From positions 1 through 64,000 of the forward strand of contig NZ_BMRY01000004.1 in the NCBI RefSeq assembly GCF_014648875.1: a DNA stretch of 64,000 nt, read 5' to 3'. A model generated the notes under the pieces. That model saw nothing but the letters and a program-made list of their open reading frames with translations. It had not been told where the DNA came from and made no database searches. Source of the stretch: Streptomyces parvus. Its GTDB lineage: Bacteria > Actinomycetota > Actinomycetes > Streptomycetales > Streptomycetaceae. Position 1 is the stretch's first letter; each line of letters begins with the position of its first letter. Positions 1 through 7,867 of the stretch are shown piece after piece. The translations under genes were made by a program, and so were the position numbers.

Positions 1-1
1 C

Positions 2-112
2 CTGACCCTCTACCAGGCCCTGGACCTCCTCCAACACCTACTGGCCACCTGGACCGGAACCTGCCCCACCTGCCGACAACCCACCCCATGGCAGCCCTAC
101 GACACCACCTAA
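2..112 (+). CDS. C-terminal fragment of an unrecognised protein
   Basis: The reading frame is open from the window edge to a TAA at 110-112 and encodes the last 36 residues of a protein. Third codon positions are mostly G or C, so it is probably real coding sequence. The piece has a Leu-rich stretch, then a CPTC motif (CxxC, a possible zinc or iron knuckle) and ends PYDTT. I do not recognise the family. From memory, ftsK normally precedes the rodZ-like gene in Streptomyces, and this tail does not look like the end of FtsK, so an accessory gene may have been inserted here. The start lies outside the window. Confidence 0.5.
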   Translation: MTLYQALDLLQHLLATWTGTCPTCRQPTPWQPYDTT

Positions 113-458
113 CAAAGCCCTACTAGGACCCGACGTCACAAAATCCGCTCGGTAAAGGTTTTGTGGGCAACCGTTTCGTACGGTCGTACGTCCAGTTGAA
201 GGGAGGGACGGACCCGTGCTCCTCCCCGCAGCCAGCTCCGTCACCACCTCACCCCTGCTCCCCCCCGTTCGGCCCACTACAGGTTGCCCAGTCCTCGATC
301 GGGGCCGTCCTCCGCCCCCGCTCCGCACCGGAGCCGGAGGCGGAGACGTCCGGCGAAACCCGATGGCGTACAAAGTCGTCCCTCCCGGTTGCCCCACCCT
401 TTCGTACCCCCCCTAGACTGAACATCCAGCAGGTGGCTCACGCTCGAAAGGCGCCCCC
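113..458. other. Intergenic region upstream of the rodZ-like gene
   Basis: No convincing gene is seen. Near the left end is an inverted repeat with 7-bp arms, CACAAAA at 137-143 and TTTTGTG at 159-165, in a locally AT-richer patch. It could be a weak terminator of the upstream fragment or the edge of an inserted element. The rest is GC-rich and without clear structure until a possible promoter near 389-419. Confidence 0.4.
389..419 (+). promoter_or_regulatory. Possible sigma-70 type promoter of the rodZ-like gene
   Basis: TTGCCC at 389-394 and TAGACT at 414-419 resemble -35 and -10 hexamers, but the 19-bp spacer is long. The -10 element lies about 40 bp upstream of the GTG start at 459, which has GAAAGG as SD. 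Confidence 0.35.
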
Positions 459-1259
459 GTGTCCATCGGCAACTCCCCCGAAGACGACCAGCCTTCGATC
501 GGTCGTGCCCTTCAGCAGGCTCGCATCGCCGCAGGTCTGACGGTCGAGGAAGTCAGCAGCTCCACCCGGGTGCGCATCCCCATCGTGCACGCGATCGAGC
601 AGGACGACTTCTCCCGCTGCGGCGGCGACGTCTACGCCCGCGGCCACATCCGCACGCTCGCCCGTGCCGTCGGTCTCGATCCGGAACCGCTGGTCGAGGA
701 GTACGACGCCGATCACGGCGGCCGTCCCGCCCCGACCCCCGCGGCACCGCTGTTCGAAGCGGAACGCATCCGCTCCGAACCCCGGCGGCCCAACTGGACC
801 GCCGCCATGGTCGCGGCCATCGTCGCCGTCGTCGGGTTCGTCGGCTTCACGCTCTTCAGCGGCGAGGACGAACCCACCAACACCGCCCAGGTCGCGGAGG
901 GCTCCAAGCCCGACAAGACCGCGGCCAAGCCGACCACCACGAAGCCCGCAGACCCCAAGCCCGTGCCCTCCGAGAGCGCCATCGCCGCCGCCCCCCGGGA
1001 CAAGGTGACGGTCAAGCTCAGCGCGGACAGGGACAAGAGCTGGGTCTCGGTCAAGGACCACAACGGACGGCGGCTCTTCGACGGGCTGCTGCTCCAGGGC
1101 GAGTCCAAGACCTTCCAGGACAAGGAGCGCATCGACCTCGTCCTGGGCAATGCCGGGGCGATCGACCTCTTCGTCAACGGCAAGCAGGTCGAGGACCGCT
1201 TCGGTCCCGGCCAGGTCGAACGGCTCTCCTACACCAAGGGTGACCCCGAGGCCGGCTGA
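459..1259 (+). CDS. RodZ-like membrane HTH protein (DUF4115 type)
   Basis: This 266-residue protein has the RodZ layout: an N-terminal Xre-type helix-turn-helix (about residues 14-80), a basic linker, one membrane segment (about 113-134), a Lys/Pro/Thr-rich spacer and a C-terminal beta domain like DUF4115 (about 180-260). RodZ proteins couple the cytoskeleton to cell-wall synthesis. In Streptomyces the role is less clear, and the HTH may serve protein contacts rather than DNA binding. The GTG start at 459 is chosen for its SD (GAAAGG) and because it gives a complete HTH. The gene precedes rimO, with a strong terminator between them. Confidence 0.85.
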   Translation: MSIGNSPEDDQPSIGRALQQARIAAGLTVEEVSSSTRVRIPIVHAIEQDDFSRCGGDVYARGHIRTLARAVGLDPEPLVEEYDADHGGRPAPTPAAPLFEAERIRSEPRRPNWTAAMVAAIVAVVGFVGFTLFSGEDEPTNTAQVAEGSKPDKTAAKPTTTKPADPKPVPSESAIAAAPRDKVTVKLSADRDKSWVSVKDHNGRRLFDGLLLQGESKTFQDKERIDLVLGNAGAIDLFVNGKQVEDRFGPGQVERLSYTKGDPEAG

Positions 1260-1287
1260 TCCGCCGCCCCGATTCCCCTGCCGCGTC

Positions 1288-1324
1288 CCGACGGGCGCCC
1301 GGTTCCGTACCGGGCGCCCGTCGG
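1288..1324 (+). terminator. Strong hairpin terminator after the rodZ-like gene
   Basis: A perfect 15-bp inverted repeat (1288-1302 and 1310-1324) with a 7-nt loop begins 28 bp after the rodZ-like stop codon. No T-run follows, which is usual in Streptomyces. Confidence 0.75.
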
Positions 1325-1421
1325 CGTTCCCCGCCCCGCGCCTGCTACGCGGAGTAACAGCGGCGGGGGCAGGCAACCCTGCACGGCAGGGCGGCCGCCG
1401 GGACAAAGTAGTCTTGAGTCC

Positions 1422-2903
1422 ATGCCCGAACGCCGTACCGTCGCCCTTGTCACTCTTGGCTGCGCCCGTAACGAGGTGGACTCGGAGGAGCTTGCAGGCC
1501 GCTTGGCAGCGGACGGCTGGGACCTCGTCGAGGATGCCTCGGACGCGGATGTCGCAGTCGTCAACACCTGTGGGTTCGTCGAAGCCGCCAAGAAGGACTC
1601 CGTCGACGCCCTGCTCGAAGCCAACGATCTCAAGGACCACGGCCGCACCCAGGCCGTCGTCGCCGTCGGCTGCATGGCCGAGCGCTACGGCAAGGACCTC
1701 GCCGAGGCCCTGCCCGAGGCGGACGGCGTCCTCGGATTCGACGACTACGCCGACATCTCCGACCGGCTCCAGACCATCCTCAACGGCGGCATCCACGCCT
1801 CGCACACCCCGCGCGACCGCCGCAAGCTCCTGCCGATCAGCCCCGCCGAGCGGCAGGACGCCGCCGTGGCGCTGCCCGGCCACGCCCAGGAGACGCCCGC
1901 CCCGGCCCCCGAGGACCTCCCCGAAGGCGTCGCCCCGGTCTCCGGGCCGCGGGCACCGCTGCGCCGCCGGCTCGGCACCAGCCCCGTCGCCTCGGTCAAG
2001 CTCGCCTCCGGCTGCGACCGCCGCTGCTCCTTCTGCGCCATCCCCTCCTTCCGCGGCTCCTTCATCTCGCGGCGGCCCTCGGACGTGCTCCAGGAGACCC
2101 GCTGGCTGGCCGAGCAGGGCGTCAAGGAGGTCATGCTCGTCTCCGAGAACAACACCTCCTACGGCAAGGACCTCGGCGACATCCGTCTCCTGGAGACCCT
2201 GCTGCCCGAGCTGGCCGACGTGGACGGCATCGAGCGGATCCGGGTCAGCTACCTCCAGCCCGCCGAGATGCGCCCCGGTCTCATCGACGTCCTCACCTCG
2301 ACGCCGAAGGTCGCCCCGTACTTCGACCTCTCCTTCCAGCACTCCTCCCCGAGCGTGCTGCGCACGATGCGCCGCTTCGGCGACACCGACCGCTTCCTGG
2401 AGCTCCTCGACACCATCCGGAGCAAGGCGCCCCAGGCCGGAGCCCGCTCCAACTTCATCGTCGGATTCCCCGGCGAGACCGAGGCGGACCTCGCCGAGCT
2501 GGAACGCTTCCTCACCGGCGCCCGCCTCGACGCGATCGGCGTCTTCGGCTACTCCGACGAGGAGGGCACCGAGGCGGTCGGCTACGAGAACAAGCTGGAC
2601 GCCGACACCATCGCGGAACGCCTCGCCCACATCTCCCAGCTCGCCGAGGAGCTGACTTCGCAGCGGGCCGAGGAGCGCGTCGGTGAGACCCTCCAGGTGC
2701 TCGTGGAGTCCATCGAGTCGGACGAGGACGGCGAGGTCGCGATCGGGCGCGCGGCCCACCAGGCCCCCGAAACGGACGGCCAGGTGGTCTTCACCACACG
2801 CGAGGGACTCGTGCCGGGCCGTATGGTCGAGGCAAAGGCAGTGGGCACCGAGGGCGTCGACCTGGTGGCCGAACACCACGAGCTTGCGGAGGCAGCCAGA
2901 TGA
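1422..2903 (+). CDS. rimO: Ribosomal protein S12 methylthiotransferase RimO
   Basis: RimO is a radical-SAM enzyme that methylthiolates an aspartate of ribosomal protein S12. The 493-residue product has the UPF0004 N-terminal domain with three cluster cysteines (C14, C50, C84), a radical-SAM CxxxCxxC motif (C198, C202, C205, in CDRRCSFC) and a C-terminal TRAM domain. The SAM motif [11 protein letters not shown] is typical of RimO rather than MiaB, whose own gene lies at 32.5 kb. An Ala/Pro-rich insert sits at about residues 150-185, between the first two domains. The ATG start leaves the N-terminal domain intact. The stop overlaps the pgsA start by 4 bp (ATGA), so the two are translationally coupled. 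Confidence 0.95.
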   Translation: MPERRTVALVTLGCARNEVDSEELAGRLAADGWDLVEDASDADVAVVNTCGFVEAAKKDSVDALLEANDLKDHGRTQAVVAVGCMAERYGKDLAEALPEADGVLGFDDYADISDRLQTILNGGIHASHTPRDRRKLLPISPAERQDAAVALPGHAQETPAPAPEDLPEGVAPVSGPRAPLRRRLGTSPVASVKLASGCDRRCSFCAIPSFRGSFISRRPSDVLQETRWLAEQGVKEVMLVSENNTSYGKDLGDIRLLETLLPELADVDGIERIRVSYLQPAEMRPGLIDVLTSTPKVAPYFDLSFQHSSPSVLRTMRRFGDTDRFLELLDTIRSKAPQAGARSNFIVGFPGETEADLAELERFLTGARLDAIGVFGYSDEEGTEAVGYENKLDADTIAERLAHISQLAEELTSQRAEERVGETLQVLVESIESDEDGEVAIGRAAHQAPETDGQVVFTTREGLVPGRMVEAKAVGTEGVDLVAEHHELAEAAR

Positions 2904-3757
2904 CGGGAGTCCCGGCATCCGCGGCAGGCGGTTCCGGCGCGAAGCCGGTCCGCGGCGGCAAGCTGGGGACTGCGGCCGTCAACCAGGCCAGTCTGTGGAA
3001 CATCGCCAACATCCTGACCATGGTGCGGCTGCTGCTCGTGCCCGGCTTCGTCCTGCTGCTGTTCCACAACGGCGGCTACGATCCGGCCTGGCGCTCCTTC
3101 GCCTGGGCGGCCTTCGCCATCGCCATGATCACCGACCTGTTCGACGGCCATCTCGCGCGGACGTACAACCTGGTCACCGACTTCGGGAAGATCGCCGACC
3201 CGATCGCCGACAAAGCGATCATGGGCGCGGCGCTGGTCTCGCTGTCGATCCTGGGCGATCTGCCCTGGTGGATCACCGGCGTGATCATCGCGCGTGAGCT
3301 GGGGATCACGCTGATGCGGTTCTGGGTGATCCGCCATGCCGTGATCCCGGCCAGCCGGGGCGGCAAGCTGAAGACGCTCGCGCAGGGGACGGCGGTCGGG
3401 ATGTACGTCCTGGCGCTCACCGGCCCCCTGGCGACCTTGCGCTTCTGGATCATGATGGTCGCCGTCGTGCTGACGGTCGTCACCGGACTCGACTACGTAC
3501 GCCAGGCCGTCGTCCTGCGCCGCAAGGGCCTCGCGGCCGAGCGCGCCGCCGCGGTCGAGCGGGCGGCGGAGGCGACGGAGGAGGCGTTGCGGGCCGCGGC
3601 CGGGACCACGGTCGGTGCCGGTGCTGCTTCCGGCCCTGTGGCCGGTTCCGTGGCCGGTGCGACGGACGTACGCGGTGGCGTCACGGACGTACGCCGTGCC
3701 GGGGCGGATGCAAGCGGTACGGCCGAGGCGCGCGACGCCGCGGAGGCCGAGCGGTGA
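2900..3757 (+). CDS. pgsA: CDP-diacylglycerol-glycerol-3-phosphate phosphatidyltransferase
   Basis: This is an integral-membrane enzyme of phosphatidylglycerol synthesis, joining CDP-diacylglycerol and glycerol-3-phosphate. It has the CDP-alcohol phosphatidyltransferase signature DGx2ARx8Gx3Dx3D, starting at DGHLAR near residue 82, and several hydrophobic segments. At 285 residues it is longer than a typical PgsA of about 200, because of an Ala/Arg/Gly-rich tail after residue 205 that is probably not needed for catalysis. The start overlaps rimO and the stop overlaps cinA, making a tight rimO-pgsA-cinA run. The head group could differ from glycerol-phosphate, since actinobacteria have several paralogues, but the context favours pgsA. 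Confidence 0.9.
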   Translation: MTGVPASAAGGSGAKPVRGGKLGTAAVNQASLWNIANILTMVRLLLVPGFVLLLFHNGGYDPAWRSFAWAAFAIAMITDLFDGHLARTYNLVTDFGKIADPIADKAIMGAALVSLSILGDLPWWITGVIIARELGITLMRFWVIRHAVIPASRGGKLKTLAQGTAVGMYVLALTGPLATLRFWIMMVAVVLTVVTGLDYVRQAVVLRRKGLAAERAAAVERAAEATEEALRAAAGTTVGAGAASGPVAGSVAGATDVRGGVTDVRRAGADASGTAEARDAAEAER

Positions 3758-4263
3758 CAGCCGCTGCCCGGGTGCTCCGGCTTCTCGGGGCGCGGGGCGA
3801 GACGCTCGCCGTCGCCGAATCCCTGACCGGCGGCCTGGTCGCCGCCGAACTGACCTCCGTACCCGGAGCCTCGCGGTCCTTCCGGGGCTCGGTGACGGCC
3901 TACGCCACCCCTCTGAAGCGGGACGTCCTGGGTGTCGACGCGACCCTTCTGGCGGAGCGCGGCGCGGTGGACCCCGAGGTCGCGCTGCAGATGGCGGCCG
4001 GTGTGCGCCGGGCGCTGGAGGCGGACTGGGGGATTTCCACCACGGGCGTCGCGGGGCCGGAACCCCAGGACGGACAGCCCGTCGGCACCGTCTACGTTGC
4101 CGTCGCCGGACCCTCCGGCGTCGAGAAAGTGACGGCACTGCGGTTGAATGGTGAGAGGGCGGATATCCGTAGGGAGAGTGTGCGAAGCGTCCTCGAACTG
4201 CTCGCGAGCGAACTCGGTGGGAATGCGCGGGCACAGGATACGGAACAACACGGGGGGAATTGA
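3754..4263 (+). CDS. cinA: CinA-family nicotinamide-nucleotide amidase
   Basis: The 169-residue product corresponds to the C-terminal amidase domain of CinA alone (PncC-like), which deamidates NMN in pyridine-nucleotide salvage. Visible family motifs are AESLTGG (catalytic Ser, near residue 20), AYATPLKRDVLGV (catalytic Lys region) and TTGVAGPEPQDG. The N-terminal COG1058 domain of full-length CinA is absent, as is normal for the stand-alone form. The GTG start overlaps the pgsA stop in a GTGA junction. clgR follows after about 110 bp. Confidence 0.9.
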   Translation: MTAAARVLRLLGARGETLAVAESLTGGLVAAELTSVPGASRSFRGSVTAYATPLKRDVLGVDATLLAERGAVDPEVALQMAAGVRRALEADWGISTTGVAGPEPQDGQPVGTVYVAVAGPSGVEKVTALRLNGERADIRRESVRSVLELLASELGGNARAQDTEQHGGN

Positions 4264-4372
4264 TGTTTGCAGCCCTGAGTGAACACGACATCGCTCCCCG
4301 CACGGCCGCAGCACAAGGCGGTACGGTAGGGCGTGAAGGATGCGGCTACGCGGTCCGAGGAGGGAGCCACCG

Positions 4373-4756
4373 ATGATTCTGCTCCGTCGCCTGCTGGGTG
4401 ACGTGCTGCGTCGGCAGCGCCAGCGCCAAGGCCGTACTCTGCGCGAAGTCTCCTCGTCCGCCCGGGTCTCGCTCGGTTATCTCTCCGAGGTGGAGCGGGG
4501 GCAGAAGGAGGCATCCTCCGAGCTGCTCTCCGCGATTTGCGACGCGCTTGACGTACGGATGTCCGAGCTCATGCGAGAGGTGAGCGACGAGCTCTCGCTC
4601 GCGGAGCTGGCCGAGTCGGCAGCTGCCAGTGATCCGGTCCCAGTACCGGTTCGTCCCATGCTCAATTCCGTCTCCGTCTCGTCGGTCGCAGGTGTGCCGT
4701 CGGGACGCGTGACCATCAAGGCGCCCGCGGAAGCGGTGGACGTCGTCGCCGCCTGA
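4373..4756 (+). CDS. clgR: ClgR, Xre-family activator of Clp protease genes
   Basis: This 127-residue regulator has an Xre helix-turn-helix (about residues 10-70, with [17 protein letters not shown] spanning the recognition helix) and a short C-terminal region. The position after pgsA and cinA is the conserved actinobacterial location of clgR, which activates clpP, clpC and lon genes under proteolytic stress. The protein ends VVAA; in Streptomyces lividans ClgR a terminal Ala-Ala is reported to make the protein a ClpP substrate, and the same ending is seen here. ATG at 4373 is preferred over an upstream in-frame ATG at 4340 because GGAGGG lies just before it. Confidence 0.9.
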   Translation: MILLRRLLGDVLRRQRQRQGRTLREVSSSARVSLGYLSEVERGQKEASSELLSAICDALDVRMSELMREVSDELSLAELAESAAASDPVPVPVRPMLNSVSVSSVAGVPSGRVTIKAPAEAVDVVAA

Positions 4757-4782
4757 TCCACGCGGCACTGAGCTCGACCGGA

Positions 4783-4816
4783 GTCCCGGTCGGCCCCTAC
4801 CGGGGTCGGCCGGGAC
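4783..4816 (+). terminator. Terminator after clgR
   Basis: Arms of about 15 bp (GTCCCGG.. at 4783 and ..GGGAC ending at 4816), interrupted only by two G-T pairable positions, surround a 4-nt loop and are followed by TTCT. The hairpin starts 27 bp after the clgR stop codon. Confidence 0.65.
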
Positions 4817-4957
4817 TTCTGCGTGACGGGTGTGTGAATCGGGAGCCAGTGGGCACACGGAGGACAAGGCCCACATGACCGTTTTGCTTCATATGTGCCA
4901 TCGTGGGTGATGCACCGAGACGGTCAGTGAAGTGGCTGACGGATGGGAGTAGCGCAC

Positions 4958-5428
4958 ATGTCTGTGGTCAAGAGCACGTTGTCCGAGGGGGATCTCAAGG
5001 TCGTGGGAACGGCGCTCCAAGGCGCTCTGGTCGACCTCGTCGACCTCTCCCTGGTGGCCAAGCAGGTCCATTGGAACGTGGTCGGCCCGCGCTTCCGCTC
5101 CGTGCACCTTCAGCTCGACGACGTCGTCGCCACGGCCCGGCAGCACTCCGACACGGTGGCCGAGCGCGCCTCGGCGGTCGGGGTCAACCCGGACGGGCGG
5201 TCCGGCACGGTGGCCAAGGAGACGGCCATCGCGTCCGTGCCCGAGGGCTGGATCAAGGACACCGACGCGGTGAAGATCCTGGTCGACGCGCTCGGCGTGG
5301 TCATCGGCCGGATGCGGGAGCGCATCGAGGCGACCGACGAGCCGGACCCCGTGACCCAGGACCTGCTGATCGCGCTGACGGCAGATCTTGAGAAGCACGC
5401 CTGGATGTTCCAGGCGGAAAGCGCCTGA
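4958..5428 (+). CDS. dpsB: Dps-family ferritin-like protein (DpsB-like)
   Basis: Dps proteins form 12-subunit cages that oxidise and store iron and protect or compact the nucleoid. The 156-residue chain keeps the intersubunit ferroxidase ligands with canonical spacing: H38, H50, D65 and E69. It lacks the long basic tails that some Dps proteins use to bind DNA, matching what is recalled for the S. coelicolor paralogue DpsB at this locus. ATG at 4958 is chosen over 4943 because GGGAG at 4945-4949 sits at SD distance from it. The csbD-like stress gene follows 63 bp later on the same strand. Confidence 0.9.
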   Translation: MSVVKSTLSEGDLKVVGTALQGALVDLVDLSLVAKQVHWNVVGPRFRSVHLQLDDVVATARQHSDTVAERASAVGVNPDGRSGTVAKETAIASVPEGWIKDTDAVKILVDALGVVIGRMRERIEATDEPDPVTQDLLIALTADLEKHAWMFQAESA

Positions 5429-5491
5429 CCGGAGGCCGGACGACCGGCGACCGACGACCGCGATACGTCTGACGAGCGAAGGAGCGACATC

Positions 5492-5683
5492 ATGAGCGAC
5501 GGAGCCATGGACAAGCTGAAGGGCAAGGGCAAGGAAGCGGTCGGCAAGCTGACCGGCGACCACCGCAAGGAGGCCGAGGGCAAGGCCGACCAGGCCAAGG
5601 GTGGAGCCAAGGGCATGGCCGACGGGCTCACCGAGCGCGCCAAGGGCGTCAAGGACTCCCTCGGCCGGGACGACGACAAGTAG
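5492..5683 (+). CDS. CsbD-family stress protein
   Basis: A 63-residue, very charged, Lys/Gly/Ala/Asp-rich protein with the CsbD-type pattern GKGKEAVGKLTGD followed by an amphipathic stretch. CsbD-like proteins are general-stress proteins of unknown mechanism, often under sigma-B-type control. SD GAAGGAG lies just upstream of the ATG. It follows dps on the same strand and ends before a strong terminator, so dps and csbD may share a transcript. Confidence 0.9.
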   Translation: MSDGAMDKLKGKGKEAVGKLTGDHRKEAEGKADQAKGGAKGMADGLTERAKGVKDSLGRDDDK

Positions 5684-5711
5684 TCCTGCGGCCCAGGCCG
5701 CCCAGGGTTTT

Positions 5712-5750
5712 CCGTGCCCCCGCCGTTCTCTTCCTCTGGCGGGGGCACGG
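5712..5750 (+). terminator. Terminator after the csbD-like gene
   Basis: A perfect 13-bp inverted repeat (5712-5724 and 5738-5750) with a 13-nt pyrimidine-rich loop is followed by TTGTGTGGTT. Confidence 0.8.
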
Positions 5751-5888
5751 TTGTGTGGTTGGGCCCTCGCCTGGGGAGGGTAGCTCTTCGGCTTCTGTGG
5801 GGGTGGCTCTTCGGCCGGACGTTCTGGATGCACTGCCGCCGCTGCCAGGGGAAACTGCCGGAAAGGACCCCGGCCGCAGGAGGCAACC

Positions 5889-6146
5889 TTGATACGGCGA
5901 TGGGTGCCGGCGCTGGTTCTCGGCGGGCTGTGGTGGTGGGCGGTGCTCCGGCTGGTGCTGCGTCCGGAACAGGCGGGGCTGGTTGAGGGGGCGGTGGCGG
6001 CGGGCGGCTGGGGGCTGAGCCTGTTGCCGGTTCATGTCGCGTCGGTGGTGCCGTTGGGCTCGTCAAGGGGCCCGGGCGCGGCTCCTGGGGGGCTCACCAG
6101 GGCATGGCGACGCCGCCGTTCGGCCGGAGGATCTGGCCGGTCATGA
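5889..6146 (+). CDS. Small predicted membrane protein, TTG start
   Basis: An 85-codon frame starts with TTG at 5889, and a perfect AGGAGG SD lies at 5878-5883, 5 nt upstream, which is strong evidence that it is translated. The N-terminal half has one clear hydrophobic segment (VPALVLGGLWWWAVLRLVL, residues 6-24) and a second apolar stretch near 35-55. The Arg/Ser/Gly-rich end reads through the 3' end of the convergent SDR gene (overlap 6094-6146) and is less certain. No family is recognised and function is unknown. Confidence 0.5.
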   Translation: MIRRWVPALVLGGLWWWAVLRLVLRPEQAGLVEGAVAAGGWGLSLLPVHVASVVPLGSSRGPGAAPGGLTRAWRRRRSAGGSGRS

Positions 6147-6858
6147 AGGCCGAGGCGTCCGAGGCCAGGTGCAGCACGGTATGGGCGACGTCCTCGGGCT
6201 CCCCGACCCGGCCCAGTGGGGAGATCCGGGCCATCGTCGCCTCCACCCGGTCCTGCCCGTCGGCATCGTGCCGGTCGGTCATCGGCGTACGGATCCAGCC
6301 GGGCGCGACGGCGTTCACCCGTATGGCGTGCGGGCCCAGCTCCGTGGCCAGCGTCCTGGTGAGCTGGACCACGGCGGCCTTCGCGACGCTGTAGCAGAGC
6401 AGGCCCGCGCTCGCGGAGTCCACGGCGCCGGACGCCATCGTGATCAGGGAGCCGGGGGCGGAGCGGGTCGTCATGGAGCGGGCCACTTCCTGGCAGGCGT
6501 ACAGCACCCCCTTGAAATTGGCCGCCAGCACGCGGTCCAGATCCTCGTCCGCAGTCTCCAGCACGCTGCTGGTGTGCATGATCCCGGCCGCGGCGACCAG
6601 GATGTCGAGATGGCCCGCGTCGGCGACCGCGGCACGGACCCGGTCGCGGTCGGTGACGTCCAGGGGGTGGGTCCGGGCACTGCCGCCCGCACCGGCGATC
6701 AGGTCGTACGTCCGGCGCAGGCCCGTCTCGTCGCGGTCCGCGCAGTGCACCAGGGCCCCGGCCTCCGCGAGCAGCAGGGCGCTCGCCCGGCCGATGCCGC
6801 TCGCCGCCCCGGTGACGAACGCGGCGCGGCCCGTGAGGTCGTACGCGGAGAGAGCCAT
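6094..6858 (-). CDS. SDR-family oxidoreductase
   Basis: A short-chain dehydrogenase/reductase of 254 residues. It shows the Rossmann glycine motif TGAASGIG near the N-terminus, the active-site Ser of the SDR core, YxxxK (YSVAK) and a C-terminal GGVAMPW. The usual NNAG structural motif reads AAAG here, so the asparagine of the extended catalytic tetrad is missing. The cofactor is probably NAD(P)H; an Asp at the end of beta2 (CADRD) favours NAD. The substrate is unknown. The ATG at 6858 is chosen over an upstream in-frame start because the protein then begins MALSAYDLTGR, typical of the family. It is directly downstream of nei on the same strand. Confidence 0.85.
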   Translation of the reverse strand: MALSAYDLTGRAAFVTGAASGIGRASALLLAEAGALVHCADRDETGLRRTYDLIAGAGGSARTHPLDVTDRDRVRAAVADAGHLDILVAAAGIMHTSSVLETADEDLDRVLAANFKGVLYACQEVARSMTTRSAPGSLITMASGAVDSASAGLLCYSVAKAAVVQLTRTLATELGPHAIRVNAVAPGWIRTPMTDRHDADGQDRVEATMARISPLGRVGEPEDVAHTVLHLASDASAFMTGQILRPNGGVAMPW

Positions 6859-6894
6859 AACCGGACCGTACGACTGTATCTGACGGGTCGTCAA

Positions 6895-7764
6895 CTAGGG
6901 AGTCGGTCCCGATTGGCACCCTGGGCACCAGTAGGTGGGCCGGTCGTCCTGGTCGGCGAGGCGGATCGGGGTGCCGCAGCGCAGACAGGGTCTGCGGGCC
7001 CGCCCGTAGACGTACAGCCGCTCCTGTACGCGGTGGGGTGGGCGTGGCCGGAGGCGCCCGGAGTCCAGGACCGGGGCCGGGCCGGGGCCCCGGGGCGGCG
7101 GGGTGCGGAGTTCGGAGGTGATCGTCGTCGTGCGGGTGGGGCGGTCGCGGTTGGCGTGCAGCAGGCGCTCGGCGAGGGTGACGAGCCGGGGGAGTGCGCC
7201 GTCGGGGAGGGCGCCCACGGGGAGCCACGGGGTGACGCGGGCGAGAAAACAGAGCTCGCACTTGTAGACGTTGCCGATGCCCGCCAGATTGCGCTGGTCG
7301 AGGAGCGCTTCCCCGAGGGGGCGGTCCGGTACGGCGAGCAGCCGGTCCAGGGCGATGGCGGCGTTCCAGTCGGGGCCCAGCAGATCCGGCCCCAGATGCC
7401 CCACGGCCCGGTCCTCCTCGTCGGTGCGCAGCAGTTCCAGCACGGGGAGCCGGTAGCCGACGGCGGTGTGCCCGGTGTTGCCGAGGATCGCGCGGATCTG
7501 GTGGCCCGGGCCGCCCCGCCAGCGCTCGTTCGGGGCGAACACCCGCCAGGCGCCGTCCATCCGGAGGTGGCTGTGCAGGGTCAGGCCTCCCTCGATCCGG
7601 GTCAGCAGGTGCTTGCCGCGCGCGGTGACGTCCAGGACGGTCCGGCCGGTGAGGTCGGCGGTGGCGAAACGGGGGACGCGCAGGTCCGACCGGGTCAGGA
7701 CCTGCCCCGCCAGCGCCGCGTGCAGCCGGGCGGCGGTCTGCAGGACCGTGTCTCCTTCGGGCAT
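6895..7764 (-). CDS. nei: Fpg/Nei-family DNA glycosylase (endonuclease VIII-like)
   Basis: A base-excision-repair glycosylase/AP lyase for oxidised bases. The 289-residue protein begins MPEGDT: after Met removal Pro2 would be the Schiff-base nucleophile and Glu3 the general acid, and MPEGDT rather than MPELPE marks the Nei branch. The H2TH region (LLDQRNLAGIGNVYKCE) follows near 160-180, and a C-terminal zinc finger CxxC-x16-CxxC (CLRC...CPGC) ends the protein. It lies 103 bp downstream of lhr on the same strand, suggesting a joint repair unit. Which oxidised bases it prefers cannot be read from sequence. Confidence 0.93.
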   Translation of the reverse strand: MPEGDTVLQTAARLHAALAGQVLTRSDLRVPRFATADLTGRTVLDVTARGKHLLTRIEGGLTLHSHLRMDGAWRVFAPNERWRGGPGHQIRAILGNTGHTAVGYRLPVLELLRTDEEDRAVGHLGPDLLGPDWNAAIALDRLLAVPDRPLGEALLDQRNLAGIGNVYKCELCFLARVTPWLPVGALPDGALPRLVTLAERLLHANRDRPTRTTTITSELRTPPPRGPGPAPVLDSGRLRPRPPHRVQERLYVYGRARRPCLRCGTPIRLADQDDRPTYWCPGCQSGPTP

Positions 7765-7867
7765 GCCTCCATGATGGGCGCGCGGAGGCGCCCGTGCGTC
7801 GCCCCGGGGCCGCCCGTGCGCCGCTGCGGGGCCGCCGGCCGGCCGCGGCAGGGGCCGATGACCCGGG

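Noticed and set aside
438..2918. Very long minus-strand open frames opposite rodZ-like and rimO
   Set aside because: They are antisense to well-supported genes, lack family similarity, and arise from GC-rich codon structure; similar long shadows occur opposite gluA-gluK (28039-31272) and nrdJ (56962-59922).
4196..4230. ClgR operator (GTTCGC-N5-GCG type) near clgR
   Set aside because: A GTTCGC occurs on the minus strand within cinA, but the second half is one base off and the position is inside a gene.
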